Source: a bacterium HR28 (lineage in GTDB: Bacteria > Chloroflexota > Chloroflexia > Thermomicrobiales > Thermomicrobiaceae). Taken from it: DNA of 64,000 bases. The stretch is from NCBI GenBank assembly GCA_002898255.1, contig BEIE01000005.1, positions 115,851 through 179,850 of the forward strand. The letters are read 5' to 3'. This document shows, piece by piece, positions 34,694 to 43,268 of the stretch (its first letter is position 1; every line of letters begins with the position of its first letter). Both the position numbers and the translations under genes were made by a program. Below the pieces are notes generated by a model, which did not search any database, was not told the origin of the DNA, and saw only the letters and a program-made list of their open reading frames with translations.

Positions 34694-35470
34694 ATGACTC
34701 AGCCGGTTCTCCTGGTGACTCGTGACGGCTCCATCGTCACACTCACCTTGAACCGCCCGGCGGTGCGCAACGCACTTGACCTTACTCTCGCTCGAGCTCT
34801 TGAGTCGACGGCGCGCGAGCTGGCACGTGATCAGACCCTCCGCGCGGTCGTCCTGCGCGGGGCACCTCCAGCCTTCTGCGCCGGTGCTGATCTGACGGAG
34901 CGCCTCAGCTTGTCACCGGATGAGCGTGCCGCCCACACTGAGGCAATCGCCGCCGCTGTAGAAGCTCTCGCCGATCTCCCAGTACCCACTGTGGCCGCAA
35001 TCAGCGGTGCCTGCCTCGCTGGTGGAGCCGAACTGGCCCTGGCCTGCGACCTGCGCTTCGCTGATACGACGGCGCGCATCGGCTTTCCTGAGGTCCGGCG
35101 TGGGATCTTCCCGGGAGCAGGGGGGATTCTCCGTCTGCCGCTCCTGATCGGTCCAGGCCGAGCGGCAGACTTACTCTTCTCTGGCCGCACGCTCGACGCC
35201 CACGAAGCCTATCAGATTGGCCTTGTTGACCGGCTTTGCCAGCCAGATCAGCTCGACGACGCCATCGCCGAATGGCTTTCCGAACTTCGGCAGGCAGCGC
35301 CAGGCGCAGTACGCGCGGCGAAAGCCGCTCTGCGCCGCGCACTCACGACCGACGCAGTAACTCTGGCCGATATCCGCTCGCTCCGCCGCACACTAGACGC
35401 CAGCCCCGAATACGAGGAGGGACTCCAGGCTTTCGCCGAGCGACGGTTGCCACACTGGGCGCTCGAGTGA
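34694..35470 (+). CDS. Enoyl-CoA hydratase/isomerase family protein
   Basis: Crotonase-fold protein of 258 residues acting on acyl-CoA in the cytoplasm. VTLTLNRPAVRNALDLTLA starts the fold; GAPPAFCAGADLTE holds the first oxyanion-hole residue; GACLAGGAELALACDLRFAD supplies the first Glu and GFPEVRRGIFPGAGG the second, matching the two catalytic Glu residues of true hydratases. FSGRTLDAHEAYQIGLVDRL follows. It could hydrate enoyl-CoA in fatty acid or aromatic degradation. The ATG at 34694 has GGAGG about 10 bases upstream. The gene converges with the lipoprotein gene two bases further on. Confidence 0.92.
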   Translation: MTQPVLLVTRDGSIVTLTLNRPAVRNALDLTLARALESTARELARDQTLRAVVLRGAPPAFCAGADLTERLSLSPDERAAHTEAIAAAVEALADLPVPTVAAISGACLAGGAELALACDLRFADTTARIGFPEVRRGIFPGAGGILRLPLLIGPGRAADLLFSGRTLDAHEAYQIGLVDRLCQPDQLDDAIAEWLSELRQAAPGAVRAAKAALRRALTTDAVTLADIRSLRRTLDASPEYEEGLQAFAERRLPHWALE

Positions 35471-35471
35471 G

Positions 35472-36278
35472 TCATTCCACTTCAAACGTCGTCTCAAGGT
35501 CGTTCACCACAAGCATGTAGGAGCCCGGCTCAAGTTCACCAAGATCGACCGTCGTCGTAAAAGGCCGGAGCACTTGCGCACACATGAGGCCACGCGGCCG
35601 TTCCCACTCCAGCAACACACTCACACGGCGGTCGGCGACCGACACCGACGGTTGCTCGGCAAGCTCCGCGCAGGCATCCGGCAGCGTACCCTGCACTTCG
35701 ATTACCACGTGCCGTCGCGTCCTTTCCCCGACTCGCACCTCTAGCGTGTCTATCGACACTAATCCCCGCTCGAGTGCGTCCGTACCCGGTTCCCCCTTCA
35801 CCGCTTCGTCCTCTCCCAACGCCACCTCGACGCCGTTCAACTCGACGATGAACCCACCACTTGGGACGACGCCGAGCGGGATCACTAGCTGCTCCTCACG
35901 GATTACTTGGGCACACGCCATCCCAGTCGGTCGCTCACCCCAAACTCGTACCAATACTCGCGTCCCCTCACGACCGATCTCGTACCGCGCCTCGGTGCAT
36001 GTATCAGGAATTGTCACATCGACGACGAGTTCCATCTCGTTCGTTCCTGCAGCACGCAAAGCCGCCTTCTGAATCGCAAGCTCTACCTGCTCAGTCGGGA
36101 CGGTGACGGTCCGTTCAGGTGCACCAGGAGGCGTTACCGTGGGCTGCGGTATTGCTGGTGATGGTTGCGAAACAGCACCGCTTCCCCGTACTGCCCCGCA
36201 CGCAACAACCACTAGAAGCATCCCCAAGATCACCGCCGTCTGAACAATCGCTCGCAGCCCATTGCCGAGATCGAGCAT
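35472..36278 (-). CDS. Predicted lipoprotein with two tandem repeat domains
   Basis: Protein of 268 residues. A hydrophobic signal with lipobox VVVACG predicts lipid anchoring; a Pro/Thr-rich spacer (SQPSPAIPQPTVTPPGAPE) follows. Two related domains then appear: VTIPDTCTEARYEIGREGTR with WGERPTGMACAQVIREEQLV, and VQGTLPDACAELAEQPSVSV with WERPRGLMCAQVLRPFTTTV. Each holds a Cys pair in the pattern PD-C...M-CAQ, likely a disulfide outside the cell, and each ends in a strand ending in (L/V)xLG followed by a G-rich turn and VN. A function is not known. The ATG at 36278 has AAGGAGG 6 bases upstream; two earlier in-frame ATGs are less likely. Confidence 0.8.
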   Translation of the reverse strand: MLDLGNGLRAIVQTAVILGMLLVVVACGAVRGSGAVSQPSPAIPQPTVTPPGAPERTVTVPTEQVELAIQKAALRAAGTNEMELVVDVTIPDTCTEARYEIGREGTRVLVRVWGERPTGMACAQVIREEQLVIPLGVVPSGGFIVELNGVEVALGEDEAVKGEPGTDALERGLVSIDTLEVRVGERTRRHVVIEVQGTLPDACAELAEQPSVSVADRRVSVLLEWERPRGLMCAQVLRPFTTTVDLGELEPGSYMLVVNDLETTFEVE

Positions 36279-36399
36279 CTGTGCCTCCTTCATCCTCGTT
36301 CTCACTAAAGAGACGAACGGCAGTCTTCCCTAGTTCCCAGAGAGGAATCCGCTATCCTCTCACCCGAGACCGGGTGGTTCAGCGAAAGGAGTACACGTG

Positions 36400-37257
36400 A
36401 TGTACCGCACCGCGATTATCGCCGCCGGCTACACCGTCGAGCCGCTGGTCGATGTGGAAGGGACATTCTTCCCGTTGCACGTCGTCTTCCCCGCTGTCGC
36501 CACACCAGAGTGGGAACCGTTCCGGGCGTGGTATCCCGACACATTTTCAGGCTCGGACATGCTCTACACGCGCGTCACCTGCTACCTCATTCGTGGGCAT
36601 CGGCGAACCATCCTGGTCGATTGCGGAGTCGGCCCTGGGCCGGCCTCCCTATTCGGAAACGCACGTGGCCGCCTACTCAAGGAACTCGCTGACCGTGGCG
36701 TAACCCCCGACAGTATCGACATTGTTGTCTTGACCCATCTTCACCCCGACCACATCGGCTGGGCAGCCCACGAGAACCGGCCGGTGTTCCCACGTGCCCG
36801 GTATGTCGTGAGTCGAGCTGATCTTGAGACGTTCCACCAGGACGAGGTCCGGACGGCGATGCAGAGCATCGTGCCTGGTTATCTGGACGAGTGCCTCACC
36901 CCGCTCGAAGAGGCCGGCGTCTTGGACACAGTGGTCGACACGACCGAACTCGCACCATCCCTTACCGTCGTCCCTTCGCCAGGACATACTCCCGGCATGC
37001 TGCGCGTGGAACTTGATGACGGAACCACACGCCTCTGGCTCGTCGCAGACGTCTTCACCCATCCAGCTCAGGCCGCACGGACGGAATGGTGCTCGGCGTT
37101 CGACATGATACCGGAACTTGCCATCGCGACGAGGAAAGCTATTGTCGAGCGCGCTACAGTAGAGGGAATTCAGATCCTCGCCAGCCACTTCCCGCCGGTG
37201 CCCGGTCGTCTGCATCAGGATGGGGCGAGCATACGGTGGGAACCGGTGTCGCATTAG
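36400..37257 (+). CDS. Metallo-beta-lactamase-fold hydrolase
   Basis: Protein of 285 residues. The metal motif HLHPDHIG (HxHxDH) follows the strand VLTHLHPDH; further ligands are in SPGHTPGMLRV (His) and LVADVFTHP (Asp), and the last His in ILASHFPPVPG. The opening YTRVTCYLIRGHRRTILVDC is typical of the lactonase-like branch. Substrates of this branch include homoserine lactones and other esters, so the real one is uncertain. The ATG has AAAGGAG at good spacing; a GTG one codon earlier is possible. The gene converges with the J-protein gene, overlapping by 4 bases. Confidence 0.9.
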   Translation: MYRTAIIAAGYTVEPLVDVEGTFFPLHVVFPAVATPEWEPFRAWYPDTFSGSDMLYTRVTCYLIRGHRRTILVDCGVGPGPASLFGNARGRLLKELADRGVTPDSIDIVVLTHLHPDHIGWAAHENRPVFPRARYVVSRADLETFHQDEVRTAMQSIVPGYLDECLTPLEEAGVLDTVVDTTELAPSLTVVPSPGHTPGMLRVELDDGTTRLWLVADVFTHPAQAARTEWCSAFDMIPELAIATRKAIVERATVEGIQILASHFPPVPGRLHQDGASIRWEPVSH

Positions 37258-37709
37258 GGCACGGCAGCAAACAGCTGGCTCACGGCACTACTCGCAAGGA
37301 GCAGAAGGACCAGCGCAGCGACAAAGATGACAGTCACGGCCAGGAGCTGGACAAAGGCCGCAAGGTCGTACGTGAGTGATGCTCTGCTTCGGCGTCCGGA
37401 CATCATCCGAGTCCCTGTCGGTCCAGGGCTGGTATACCGTTGGAACAGGAACTCAGCGACAGCACGCTGGCGAAGCTGCTCGTCGTACGCTCGTCGTTGC
37501 ACGGGGTCACTCAAAACAGCATAGGCTGCGTTCAACAACTTGGCACGCTCTTCCGCGATACGGCGCTGGTCCGGGTCACGAACACGATCGGGATGGCAGC
37601 GGCGCATCAGCTCGCGATAGGCATGCCGGATTTCCTCCGCAGTCGCAGTGACCGGAACACCAAGGACTTGGTAGTAGTCAAGCGTCGGATCAAAGCCGTT
37701 CGCGCTCAC
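37254..37709 (-). CDS. J-domain protein with C-terminal membrane anchor
   Basis: Protein of 151 residues. The N-terminal 70 residues form a J domain (DYYQVLGVPVTATAEEIRHA, then CHPDRVRDP with the HPD motif and LNAAYAVLSDPVQRRAYDE) that stimulates the ATPase of DnaK. After a linker rich in Arg and Ser there is one membrane segment (FVQLLAVTVIFVAALVLLLL). This is not DnaJ itself, because the Gly/Phe, zinc and client domains are missing; it probably recruits DnaK to the membrane. The GTG start lacks a strong binding site. Confidence 0.88.
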   Translation of the reverse strand: MSANGFDPTLDYYQVLGVPVTATAEEIRHAYRELMRRCHPDRVRDPDQRRIAEERAKLLNAAYAVLSDPVQRRAYDEQLRQRAVAEFLFQRYTSPGPTGTRMMSGRRSRASLTYDLAAFVQLLAVTVIFVAALVLLLLASSAVSQLFAAVP

Positions 37710-38263
37710 CTTCGCACCAAACCGGCCCTGAGCAGTACCGTCTCGGTTATTCTACTTCTGACAGTCACCCGGAGAGCGCTCATCTCGGCACTCCCACCGA
37801 CCCGAACAGTCATCGGACGTGTTCCGACGTCGATTAACGTCTTGGCGCAGCAAAAAGAAAGAGCGGATACACCACTCACTACACCACAACGCGAGTTGAT
37901 GCGTCTTTTGCCCAAAACACAGGTGGACTGAAAACCCAGCTCATCGGCCTCCAAAGCGTCCACGTGCGCGAGCGCGACGATGAACCGCCATTGCGTCCTC
38001 GCCCGGCCACTCTCGTGTGGCGCAACACAGCTCGTCCTCAAACCGCAAGCGTCAGGCTGGCCGCGTAACACTCCACGTACGGCTCCTGTTCTACCCATCC
38101 CGCACGTGCTGCACTCGGCCTGAGTAGACATCATGTGCTCGGACAGGGCCGTTCCAAAGCAGCTTGGCGCAAGGGCCCTCACCCGCAGCTCATCATCTCA
38201 TCACCTCGTCCCAGACGGCAGGTTTCACCTCTTGATCGCCGGTGTGATGAACCGCGCGAGGAC
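37710..38263. other. Intergenic stretch of about 550 bases
   Basis: No convincing gene: the open frames here are short and carry no recognisable motif. It ends at the TATACT element and structured leader of the DMT transporter operon. Confidence 0.5.
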
Positions 38264-38336
38264 TATACTGCGCGGGTCCGACCAGACGGTAGGGCGTTAG
38301 AAAGGGTGTTCTAACTGACCCGGCCAAGACATGGCC
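38264..38336 (+). promoter_or_regulatory. TATACT element and structured leader of the DMT transporter operon
   Basis: TATACT at 38264-38269 is followed at once by a compact RNA fold: outer stem CGGGTC/GACCCG (38273-38278 with 38317-38322), inner hairpin GTTAGAA/TTCTAAC (38296-38302 with 38309-38315) and a second hairpin GGCC/GGCC (38322-38325 with 38333-38336). About 140 further leader bases precede the start at 38478. No -35 box is clear. I do not recognise a known riboswitch class, but the arrangement fits a regulated leader. Confidence 0.45.
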
Positions 38337-38477
38337 AACTGTCGCCAATTTCTCGCGTGCCGAGCAGAGCACTGTTTCTGGTGAACACAGTGATCAACAG
38401 AGCGGCTGACCGGCTACGCCGAGGCTAGTTGTGCCGAACCACACCCTGCGCGACAATCTCCCGAGCGAGGTGTGGCT

Positions 38478-39413
38478 GTGACGGTAGCAGCACAGGTTCT
38501 CGCCAAAGTGTCACGCTTCGGTGGCATCGATCCGATCGGAGCCGGTGCGGTTCTCCTCTCCGCTCTTGGCTTCGGAACGCTTGCCACCTTGACAAAGGTC
38601 GCCTATGCAGAAGGGGTGTCTGCTCCGGCCCTCATCCTCTGGCGCTTCGGGTTCTCGACGCTCCTCGTTTTCCTGACGCTTCCCCTTGAATGGTGGCGAC
38701 GAGGATCTTTAGTGGGAACACAACCGTGGACACGACATCGCACGCTGCTTGCGCTGCTCGCTGTCGCGTGCTTTACCGGCAACACGACCCTCTACCTCGT
38801 CGCCTTGCAGCGCATCTCGGTCTCCACCGCAGCGATCCTCTTTTACGTTTACCCCCTCGTGGTAGTGGGATTCCGGCTGCTTGGATGGCGCGAGGTGCCG
38901 TCCATCCGCCAACTGATCGCCATCGTCGCGGCGCTCAGTGGCACAGCAATCACGCTCGGCTGGCGTTGGGGTGGCATCGACCCCTTCGGTGCGATCATGA
39001 TGATCCTTTCGGCCTCGTTGTATGCCGGATATATCGTGTTAGCACACCGTGGATTTCGGGATGCCTCACCGGTTGCGGTAACCGCTTGTACCTTTTCCGC
39101 GACGACTCTCTTCGCGCTCCTCTTTGTGTGGTCCAGCAATGAGTCGCTCATGATCACCCTCCCTGCACTGGCACCGGTACTCGGGATCGTCGTCTTCGCG
39201 ACGTTCTTGCCGGTGCAACTGTTCCTCATTGGCACTGTCCGGCTTGGCCCCGCTCCTGCAGCAATCCTCGGCACGTTTGAACCGGTTGCCTCAGTCCTTA
39301 TCGCCATGCTCACACTTGGTGAACGCCTTGGAGGTGCGCAGCTCCTCGGTGGGCTACTTGTCCTTACAGCTGCGATACTGGTGCGCGGAGAAGAAGGAAG
39401 GAGACCGGAGTGA
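38478..39413 (+). CDS. EamA/DMT-family transporter
   Basis: Membrane protein of 311 residues with about ten membrane segments in two EamA repeats (first from GAGAVLLSALGFGTLATLTK, second from PFGAIMMILSASLYAGYIVL). Drug/metabolite transporters export amino acids, sugars or nucleobases by antiport or facilitated flux; the cargo is not readable. The end motif ILGTFEPVASVLIAMLTLGE is typical of the family. The GTG at 38478 follows GAGCGAGG at 7 bases. The stop overlaps the M20 peptidase start by 4 bases, and a HAD phosphatase follows, so export may serve products of these enzymes. A structured leader precedes the operon. Confidence 0.9.
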   Translation: MTVAAQVLAKVSRFGGIDPIGAGAVLLSALGFGTLATLTKVAYAEGVSAPALILWRFGFSTLLVFLTLPLEWWRRGSLVGTQPWTRHRTLLALLAVACFTGNTTLYLVALQRISVSTAAILFYVYPLVVVGFRLLGWREVPSIRQLIAIVAALSGTAITLGWRWGGIDPFGAIMMILSASLYAGYIVLAHRGFRDASPVAVTACTFSATTLFALLFVWSSNESLMITLPALAPVLGIVVFATFLPVQLFLIGTVRLGPAPAAILGTFEPVASVLIAMLTLGERLGGAQLLGGLLVLTAAILVRGEEGRRPE

Positions 39414-40756
39414 CCGAGTGGGCGATCGACTGGGCGTCAGTACGTGACGAGGTGACGCGCCACCTGCAGGCGCTCATCCGGTTCGAAACAGTAAATCCAC
39501 CGGGGAACGAGACACCGCTTGCTGAGTACCTGGCCACCGTGCTCGAACGCGAAGGGATCCCAGCCGAGGTCATCGAGAGTGCGCCCGGGCGCGGCAACCT
39601 TGTCGCGCGCATCCGTGGAAACGGTCGGGCACGTCCCTTGCTCCTGATGGCTCACAGCGACGTTGTCAGCGTCGAACGCGAAAAGTGGACGCGTGACCCG
39701 TTCGGCGGCGAACTTGTCAATGGTTGTGTGTGGGGACGCGGAGCAGTCGATACCAAGGGGCTAGTGGCCTGTGAACTCGGTGTCATGCTCCTTGCCCGAC
39801 GGTTAGGATTGCCGCTGGAGCGTGACCTCATCTTCGCCGTCTTCGCCGACGAGGAGGCCGGTGGCCAGTTCGGCGCTTGCTGGATGTGGCAACACCGGCG
39901 CGAACTCATCGACGCCGAGTACGCCATCAACGAAGGAGGCGGGATGGCGCTGGAGCTCGGCGGGCGTCGTTTCTACCTCTGCCAGACCGGGGAGAAAGGG
40001 GCCGCACGCTTGCGTCTCACCGCGCGAGGTGAGCCAGGACATGCCTCAATGCCAATTCCGAACACGGCAATGCAGCACGCGGCACGCGCGATTCTCACCC
40101 TGAGTACGCATACCTTCCCAACGGTGCTGACACCGACTGTCATTCGGCTTCTCCGGGAACTCGGCGAAGCGCTAGGCAAGCCGGTCCGCGAGCAAATCGC
40201 AGCTGTGCTTACCGATCCAACCTGGGAGCGGCTCGCTGCACTGCCGCTCGGCCCCGCCGAGCGGCGGCTCTTGTACGCGATGACACGCAATACGGCGGTT
40301 CCGACTATCGTGCACGGTGGGCATCGTATCAACGTCATTCCTTCTGAAGTCGTCGTGGAGGTCGATGGCCGAATTCTTCCAGGCCAAGATCCGGAAGTCT
40401 TCGCTGCAGAGGTGCAGCGACTCGTTGGCCCCAACGTTGAGGTCGAGTTGACAAGCCGCGGCCGAGGCCTCGAGGCCGAGCCTGACTCTCCTCTCTTCCG
40501 AACTATTTGCGAGACGATGGCCGAACTTGACCCCGGAGCACGAGTTGTACCTTATCTCGTACCTGGCGGGACCGATGCAAAGTGTCTGCCGGGAATCAAG
40601 GTGTACGGCTTCATGCCGATGCGAGATCACCCCGAGGAATTCGATCTCGCTCATGCTCACGACGAGCGCATTTCTGTTTCGACGCTTGAGTTCGCCACTC
40701 GGGCGCTGTTCGAGATTGTCACGCGGTTCTGCGCTCCACAGGCCAGGAGCCGGTGA
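39410..40756 (+). CDS. M20-family metallopeptidase (ArgE/DapE/carboxypeptidase type)
   Basis: Dizinc hydrolase of 448 residues. Zinc ligands: LLLMAHSDVVSVEREKW (His), GRGAVDTKGLVACELG (bridging Asp), FAVFADEEAGGQFGACW (general base Glu and Glu ligand), ctd with NEGGGMALE region, and FDLAHAHDERIS (His) near the C-terminus. A dimerisation domain lies between residues about 200 and 300. It probably cleaves an acylated amino acid or a small peptide. The GTG start overlaps the transporter stop by 4 bases and the stop overlaps the HAD start by 1 base, so one transcript is certain. Confidence 0.92.
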   Translation: MTEWAIDWASVRDEVTRHLQALIRFETVNPPGNETPLAEYLATVLEREGIPAEVIESAPGRGNLVARIRGNGRARPLLLMAHSDVVSVEREKWTRDPFGGELVNGCVWGRGAVDTKGLVACELGVMLLARRLGLPLERDLIFAVFADEEAGGQFGACWMWQHRRELIDAEYAINEGGGMALELGGRRFYLCQTGEKGAARLRLTARGEPGHASMPIPNTAMQHAARAILTLSTHTFPTVLTPTVIRLLRELGEALGKPVREQIAAVLTDPTWERLAALPLGPAERRLLYAMTRNTAVPTIVHGGHRINVIPSEVVVEVDGRILPGQDPEVFAAEVQRLVGPNVEVELTSRGRGLEAEPDSPLFRTICETMAELDPGARVVPYLVPGGTDAKCLPGIKVYGFMPMRDHPEEFDLAHAHDERISVSTLEFATRALFEIVTRFCAPQARSR

Positions 40757-41463
40757 TGCCGCTCCTTCTCCTCTTCGATATCGACGGGACGTTGCTTCGC
40801 GCTGGTGACCCGGTACACGCCGAAGCGATGCGGCTCGCACTCTACGAGTTCGTTGGCGAGCCGGTAGCTCTCGACGGCATTCCCCTTGCTGGCATGCTCG
40901 ACCGGCAGATCGCTCGACTTGCACTCCTGCGCCACGGGCTTGACAACGAGACGATCGAGCGCCTCTTGCCCGAAATCTTGCAGCAGACAGGGAAACATTA
41001 CGCAGAGCGCGTCCGTCGCGGTGATCGACGTAGCTGGGTTCTGCCGGGCGTGCGCGAACTCCTCACGCAGCTTTGGCAACAAGGGCATCTGGCCGGTGTG
41101 CTCACCGGCAACACCGAGCTCGTTGCGCGGACGAAGCTGGCCGCTGCAGATCTCGACCAGCTGCTCCCCTTTGGCGCTTATGGTGACCAGGCTGAGGAGC
41201 GACATCTTCTCGTCGCCCACGCCCGGTTCACAGTGAAGATCCGGTATGGACTGGATATACCGCTTGCACACACGATTCTGGTCGGTGACACCCCACGAGA
41301 TGTCGCCGCCGCCTTGGAGAGTGGCACAAAGGTCCTTGCTGTCACAACCGGCCGTTTCGGCCCAGAAGAGCTGCGTACCGCCGGCGCGTCGGCCGTCCTT
41401 CCTGACCTCGCTGACGTCGACCGAGTGCTCGCGACACTGCACGAGCTCGCTGCGCGTCCGTAA
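40756..41463 (+). CDS. HAD-family hydrolase, phosphoglycolate phosphatase-like
   Basis: Protein of 235 residues. Motif I LLFDIDGTLLRAG gives the nucleophile and acid Asp, motif II GVLTGNTELVARTKL the Thr, motif III a Lys before GLDIPLAHTI, and motif IV HTILVGDTPRDVAAALE the Asp pair. The cap between residues 20 and 100 is helical, as in phosphoglycolate phosphatases. It hydrolyses a small phosphate ester, which one is unknown. It is the last gene of the transporter/M20 operon. A GTG one codon upstream is an alternative start. Confidence 0.9.
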   Translation: MPLLLLFDIDGTLLRAGDPVHAEAMRLALYEFVGEPVALDGIPLAGMLDRQIARLALLRHGLDNETIERLLPEILQQTGKHYAERVRRGDRRSWVLPGVRELLTQLWQQGHLAGVLTGNTELVARTKLAAADLDQLLPFGAYGDQAEERHLLVAHARFTVKIRYGLDIPLAHTILVGDTPRDVAAALESGTKVLAVTTGRFGPEELRTAGASAVLPDLADVDRVLATLHELAARP

Positions 41464-41606
41464 CTGCACCCAACCTTGCTACCGAGGTAAGCCAGTGGAT
41501 GAACACTGAATCCGTTCGCTGTGATGCTAACGCTTGCATCGAGGACATGCGCACAGGTATCGTCGTGCGGGAACGACACATGCGACCCTGAGGGAGGGAG
41601 TCCACG

Positions 41607-41882
41607 ATGGCTGAGACGCATCCGTTCCGACTGCACCCGGACGAAGTGGCCCGCCAGGCGCGCCTCTTCTTCGGCGAGCAACTCGGCCTACCACTGGTAC
41701 GCGATTTGGCTGGCTTTATGCGTTTTGAGGACGTGCACGGCTTCGTCGAGATCGACATCCGTGGTGACGCCAACAACCAGTCACGGGTGACGTTCCAGTA
41801 CCAAGGCTATGAGCAAGAGGTTCATCAATTTCGCCGTCTTCTCGCCGAGCAGGCTGAAGAAGAGACGCGCCAAGGGGAGTGA
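41607..41882 (+). CDS. Small protein of unknown function
   Basis: Protein of 91 residues, acidic at the C-terminus. It contains RLHPDEVARQARLFFGEQLG, DLAGFMRFEDVHGFVEIDIR and a Tyr-rich TFQYQGYEQEVHQFRRLLAE. No motif of a known family is recognised. GAGGGAGGGAG about 8 bases before the ATG is a strong binding site, and the rhomboid gene follows after a hairpin. I regard it as real because the frame, binding site and codon use are consistent. Confidence 0.65.
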   Translation: MAETHPFRLHPDEVARQARLFFGEQLGLPLVRDLAGFMRFEDVHGFVEIDIRGDANNQSRVTFQYQGYEQEVHQFRRLLAEQAEEETRQGE

Positions 41883-41892
41883 ACGGGACGAT

Positions 41893-41925
41893 GCTGGTCA
41901 CGTCGCATGCTGCGGCGTGACCAGC
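41893..41925 (+). terminator. Hairpin between the small gene and the rhomboid gene
   Basis: Arms GCTGGTCACG (41893-41902) and CGTGACCAGC (41916-41925) are perfectly complementary around a 13-base loop. No T-run follows; partial terminator or mRNA-stabilising element. Confidence 0.6.
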
Positions 41926-41956
41926 GAGTGACTCTGGGCCGAAAGGCAGAGGCGCA

Positions 41957-42712
41957 ATGTTCCCGATTGGTGACGACAACAGCGGCAGGCAGAGTTTTCC
42001 AATCGTCAACACGGTGCTGATCGCAACGAACGTCGTCGTGTTCCTCTATCAGCTTCTCCTGCTTGCCCAGTCCCCACGGCAACTCGAGGCGTTTGTCTTC
42101 AAATACGGAGCCATCCCTTTCGAACTCACGCGTGGCGTTGACATGCCACCAACCGTTGACTTCCCCATCTACCTCACGATCTTCACGTCGATGTTCCTGC
42201 ACGGTGGTTTTGCTCACTTAATCGGGAACATGTGGTACCTGTACATTTTCGGCGATAACGTTGAGGACTCGATGGGCCACTTCCGGTATCTCATCTTTTA
42301 TCTCCTCGGGGGCGTTGCTGCCGCATGGACACAGACGTTCCTTGATCCGTCCTCGCGGATCCCGATGATCGGCGCCTCGGGAGCGATCTCCGCCGTTATG
42401 GGGGCGTACCTTGTGCTGTATCCAGGAGGGCTGGTGCGAACGGTCGCCTTCTTCGGGTTCATTCCGATCTTCTTTTATCTCCCCGCGATCATCCTCATCG
42501 GCCTTTGGTTCATCTTCCAGTTCTTCGCCGGCTTGGCATCTCTAGGCGTACCAACCGCCAACACTGGAGGCGTGGCGTATTGGGCACATATTGGCGGCTT
42601 CATCGCCGGGCTCGTTCTCGTCTGGCTCTTCCGGAACCCAGACCGGGTGGAACGGCAACGGATCGCACGCCGTATGCATCGCGCTTTTCAACGACTCGAA
42701 CGAGGATGGTGA
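41957..42712 (+). CDS. Rhomboid-family intramembrane serine protease
   Basis: Membrane protease of 251 residues with six or seven membrane segments. The catalytic Ser is in MIGASGAISAVMGAYLVLYP (GxSG), the catalytic His in VAYWAHIGGFIAGLVLVWLF, and the family loop motif FLHGGFAHLIGNMWYLYIFG is present. It cleaves single-pass membrane proteins within the bilayer; the substrate is unknown. It stands before a convergent methyltransferase gene, four bases apart, so it ends its own unit. Confidence 0.93.
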   Translation: MFPIGDDNSGRQSFPIVNTVLIATNVVVFLYQLLLLAQSPRQLEAFVFKYGAIPFELTRGVDMPPTVDFPIYLTIFTSMFLHGGFAHLIGNMWYLYIFGDNVEDSMGHFRYLIFYLLGGVAAAWTQTFLDPSSRIPMIGASGAISAVMGAYLVLYPGGLVRTVAFFGFIPIFFYLPAIILIGLWFIFQFFAGLASLGVPTANTGGVAYWAHIGGFIAGLVLVWLFRNPDRVERQRIARRMHRAFQRLERGW

Positions 42713-42715
42713 TGA

Positions 42716-43258
42716 TCAGGTGGAGACGATACGGGTCGCCCGTTCATGCGCCACGAGCCACGCTTTGCACGCCAAACCGCCCGCATAACCGACGAGTTCC
42801 CCATGTGTCCCGACGACCCGATGGCACGGCACAACAATCGGGAGAGGATTGGCACCGACTGCCGCACCAACGGCGCGTGCTGCTCTCGGACGCCCCAGAT
42901 CACGAGCCAGCGCGGCATATGACCGTGTTTGTCCGTACGGGATCGCCTGGACGAGTTCCCACACGCGAAGTTGGAAGGGCGTCCCCCAGAGATCGAGCGA
43001 CAGATCAAAGCGCTCTCGGGCCCCCGCAAAGTACTCTGCTAGCTGCTGCACAGCGTGCGCCAGTAACGCATCGCTCTCACCTGGGACGATCGTTATCTTT
43101 CCGGAAGCACCGAGTTGCTGCTCAATTCTGCTCTCTAGCTGCGCCGCATTGCTCCCAGGCAGCACGAGACCAAGGAGCCCCCGTCGCCAGCTATAGAGAC
43201 GAATCGGTCCGATTGGACTCGCGAACTCCGTCCAGACGACCACCTCGTTCCCTCGCAC
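42716..43258 (-). CDS. ogt: Methylated-DNA--protein-cysteine methyltransferase
   Basis: Suicide repair protein of 180 residues that takes the methyl group from O6-methylguanine onto its own Cys. The active site IVVPCHRVVG (PCHR) is intact, preceded by PIPYGQTRSYAALARDLGRP-type helix-turn-helix (AIPYGQTRSYAALARDLGRP). The GTG start overlaps the ribosome binding site region TGAGG of the YibE/F stop codon, 10 bases away, so it is the last gene of the ABC exporter operon. The link to the exporter is unexplained, and may simply reflect transcriptional convenience. Confidence 0.94.
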   Translation of the reverse strand: MRGNEVVVWTEFASPIGPIRLYSWRRGLLGLVLPGSNAAQLESRIEQQLGASGKITIVPGESDALLAHAVQQLAEYFAGARERFDLSLDLWGTPFQLRVWELVQAIPYGQTRSYAALARDLGRPRAARAVGAAVGANPLPIVVPCHRVVGTHGELVGYAGGLACKAWLVAHERATRIVST

Positions 43259-43268
43259 GTGAACGACC

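Noticed and set aside
37706..38182. 158-codon minus-strand frame before the J-protein gene
   Set aside because: No binding site or recognisable motif, and Cys/Arg-rich composition typical of a chance frame.
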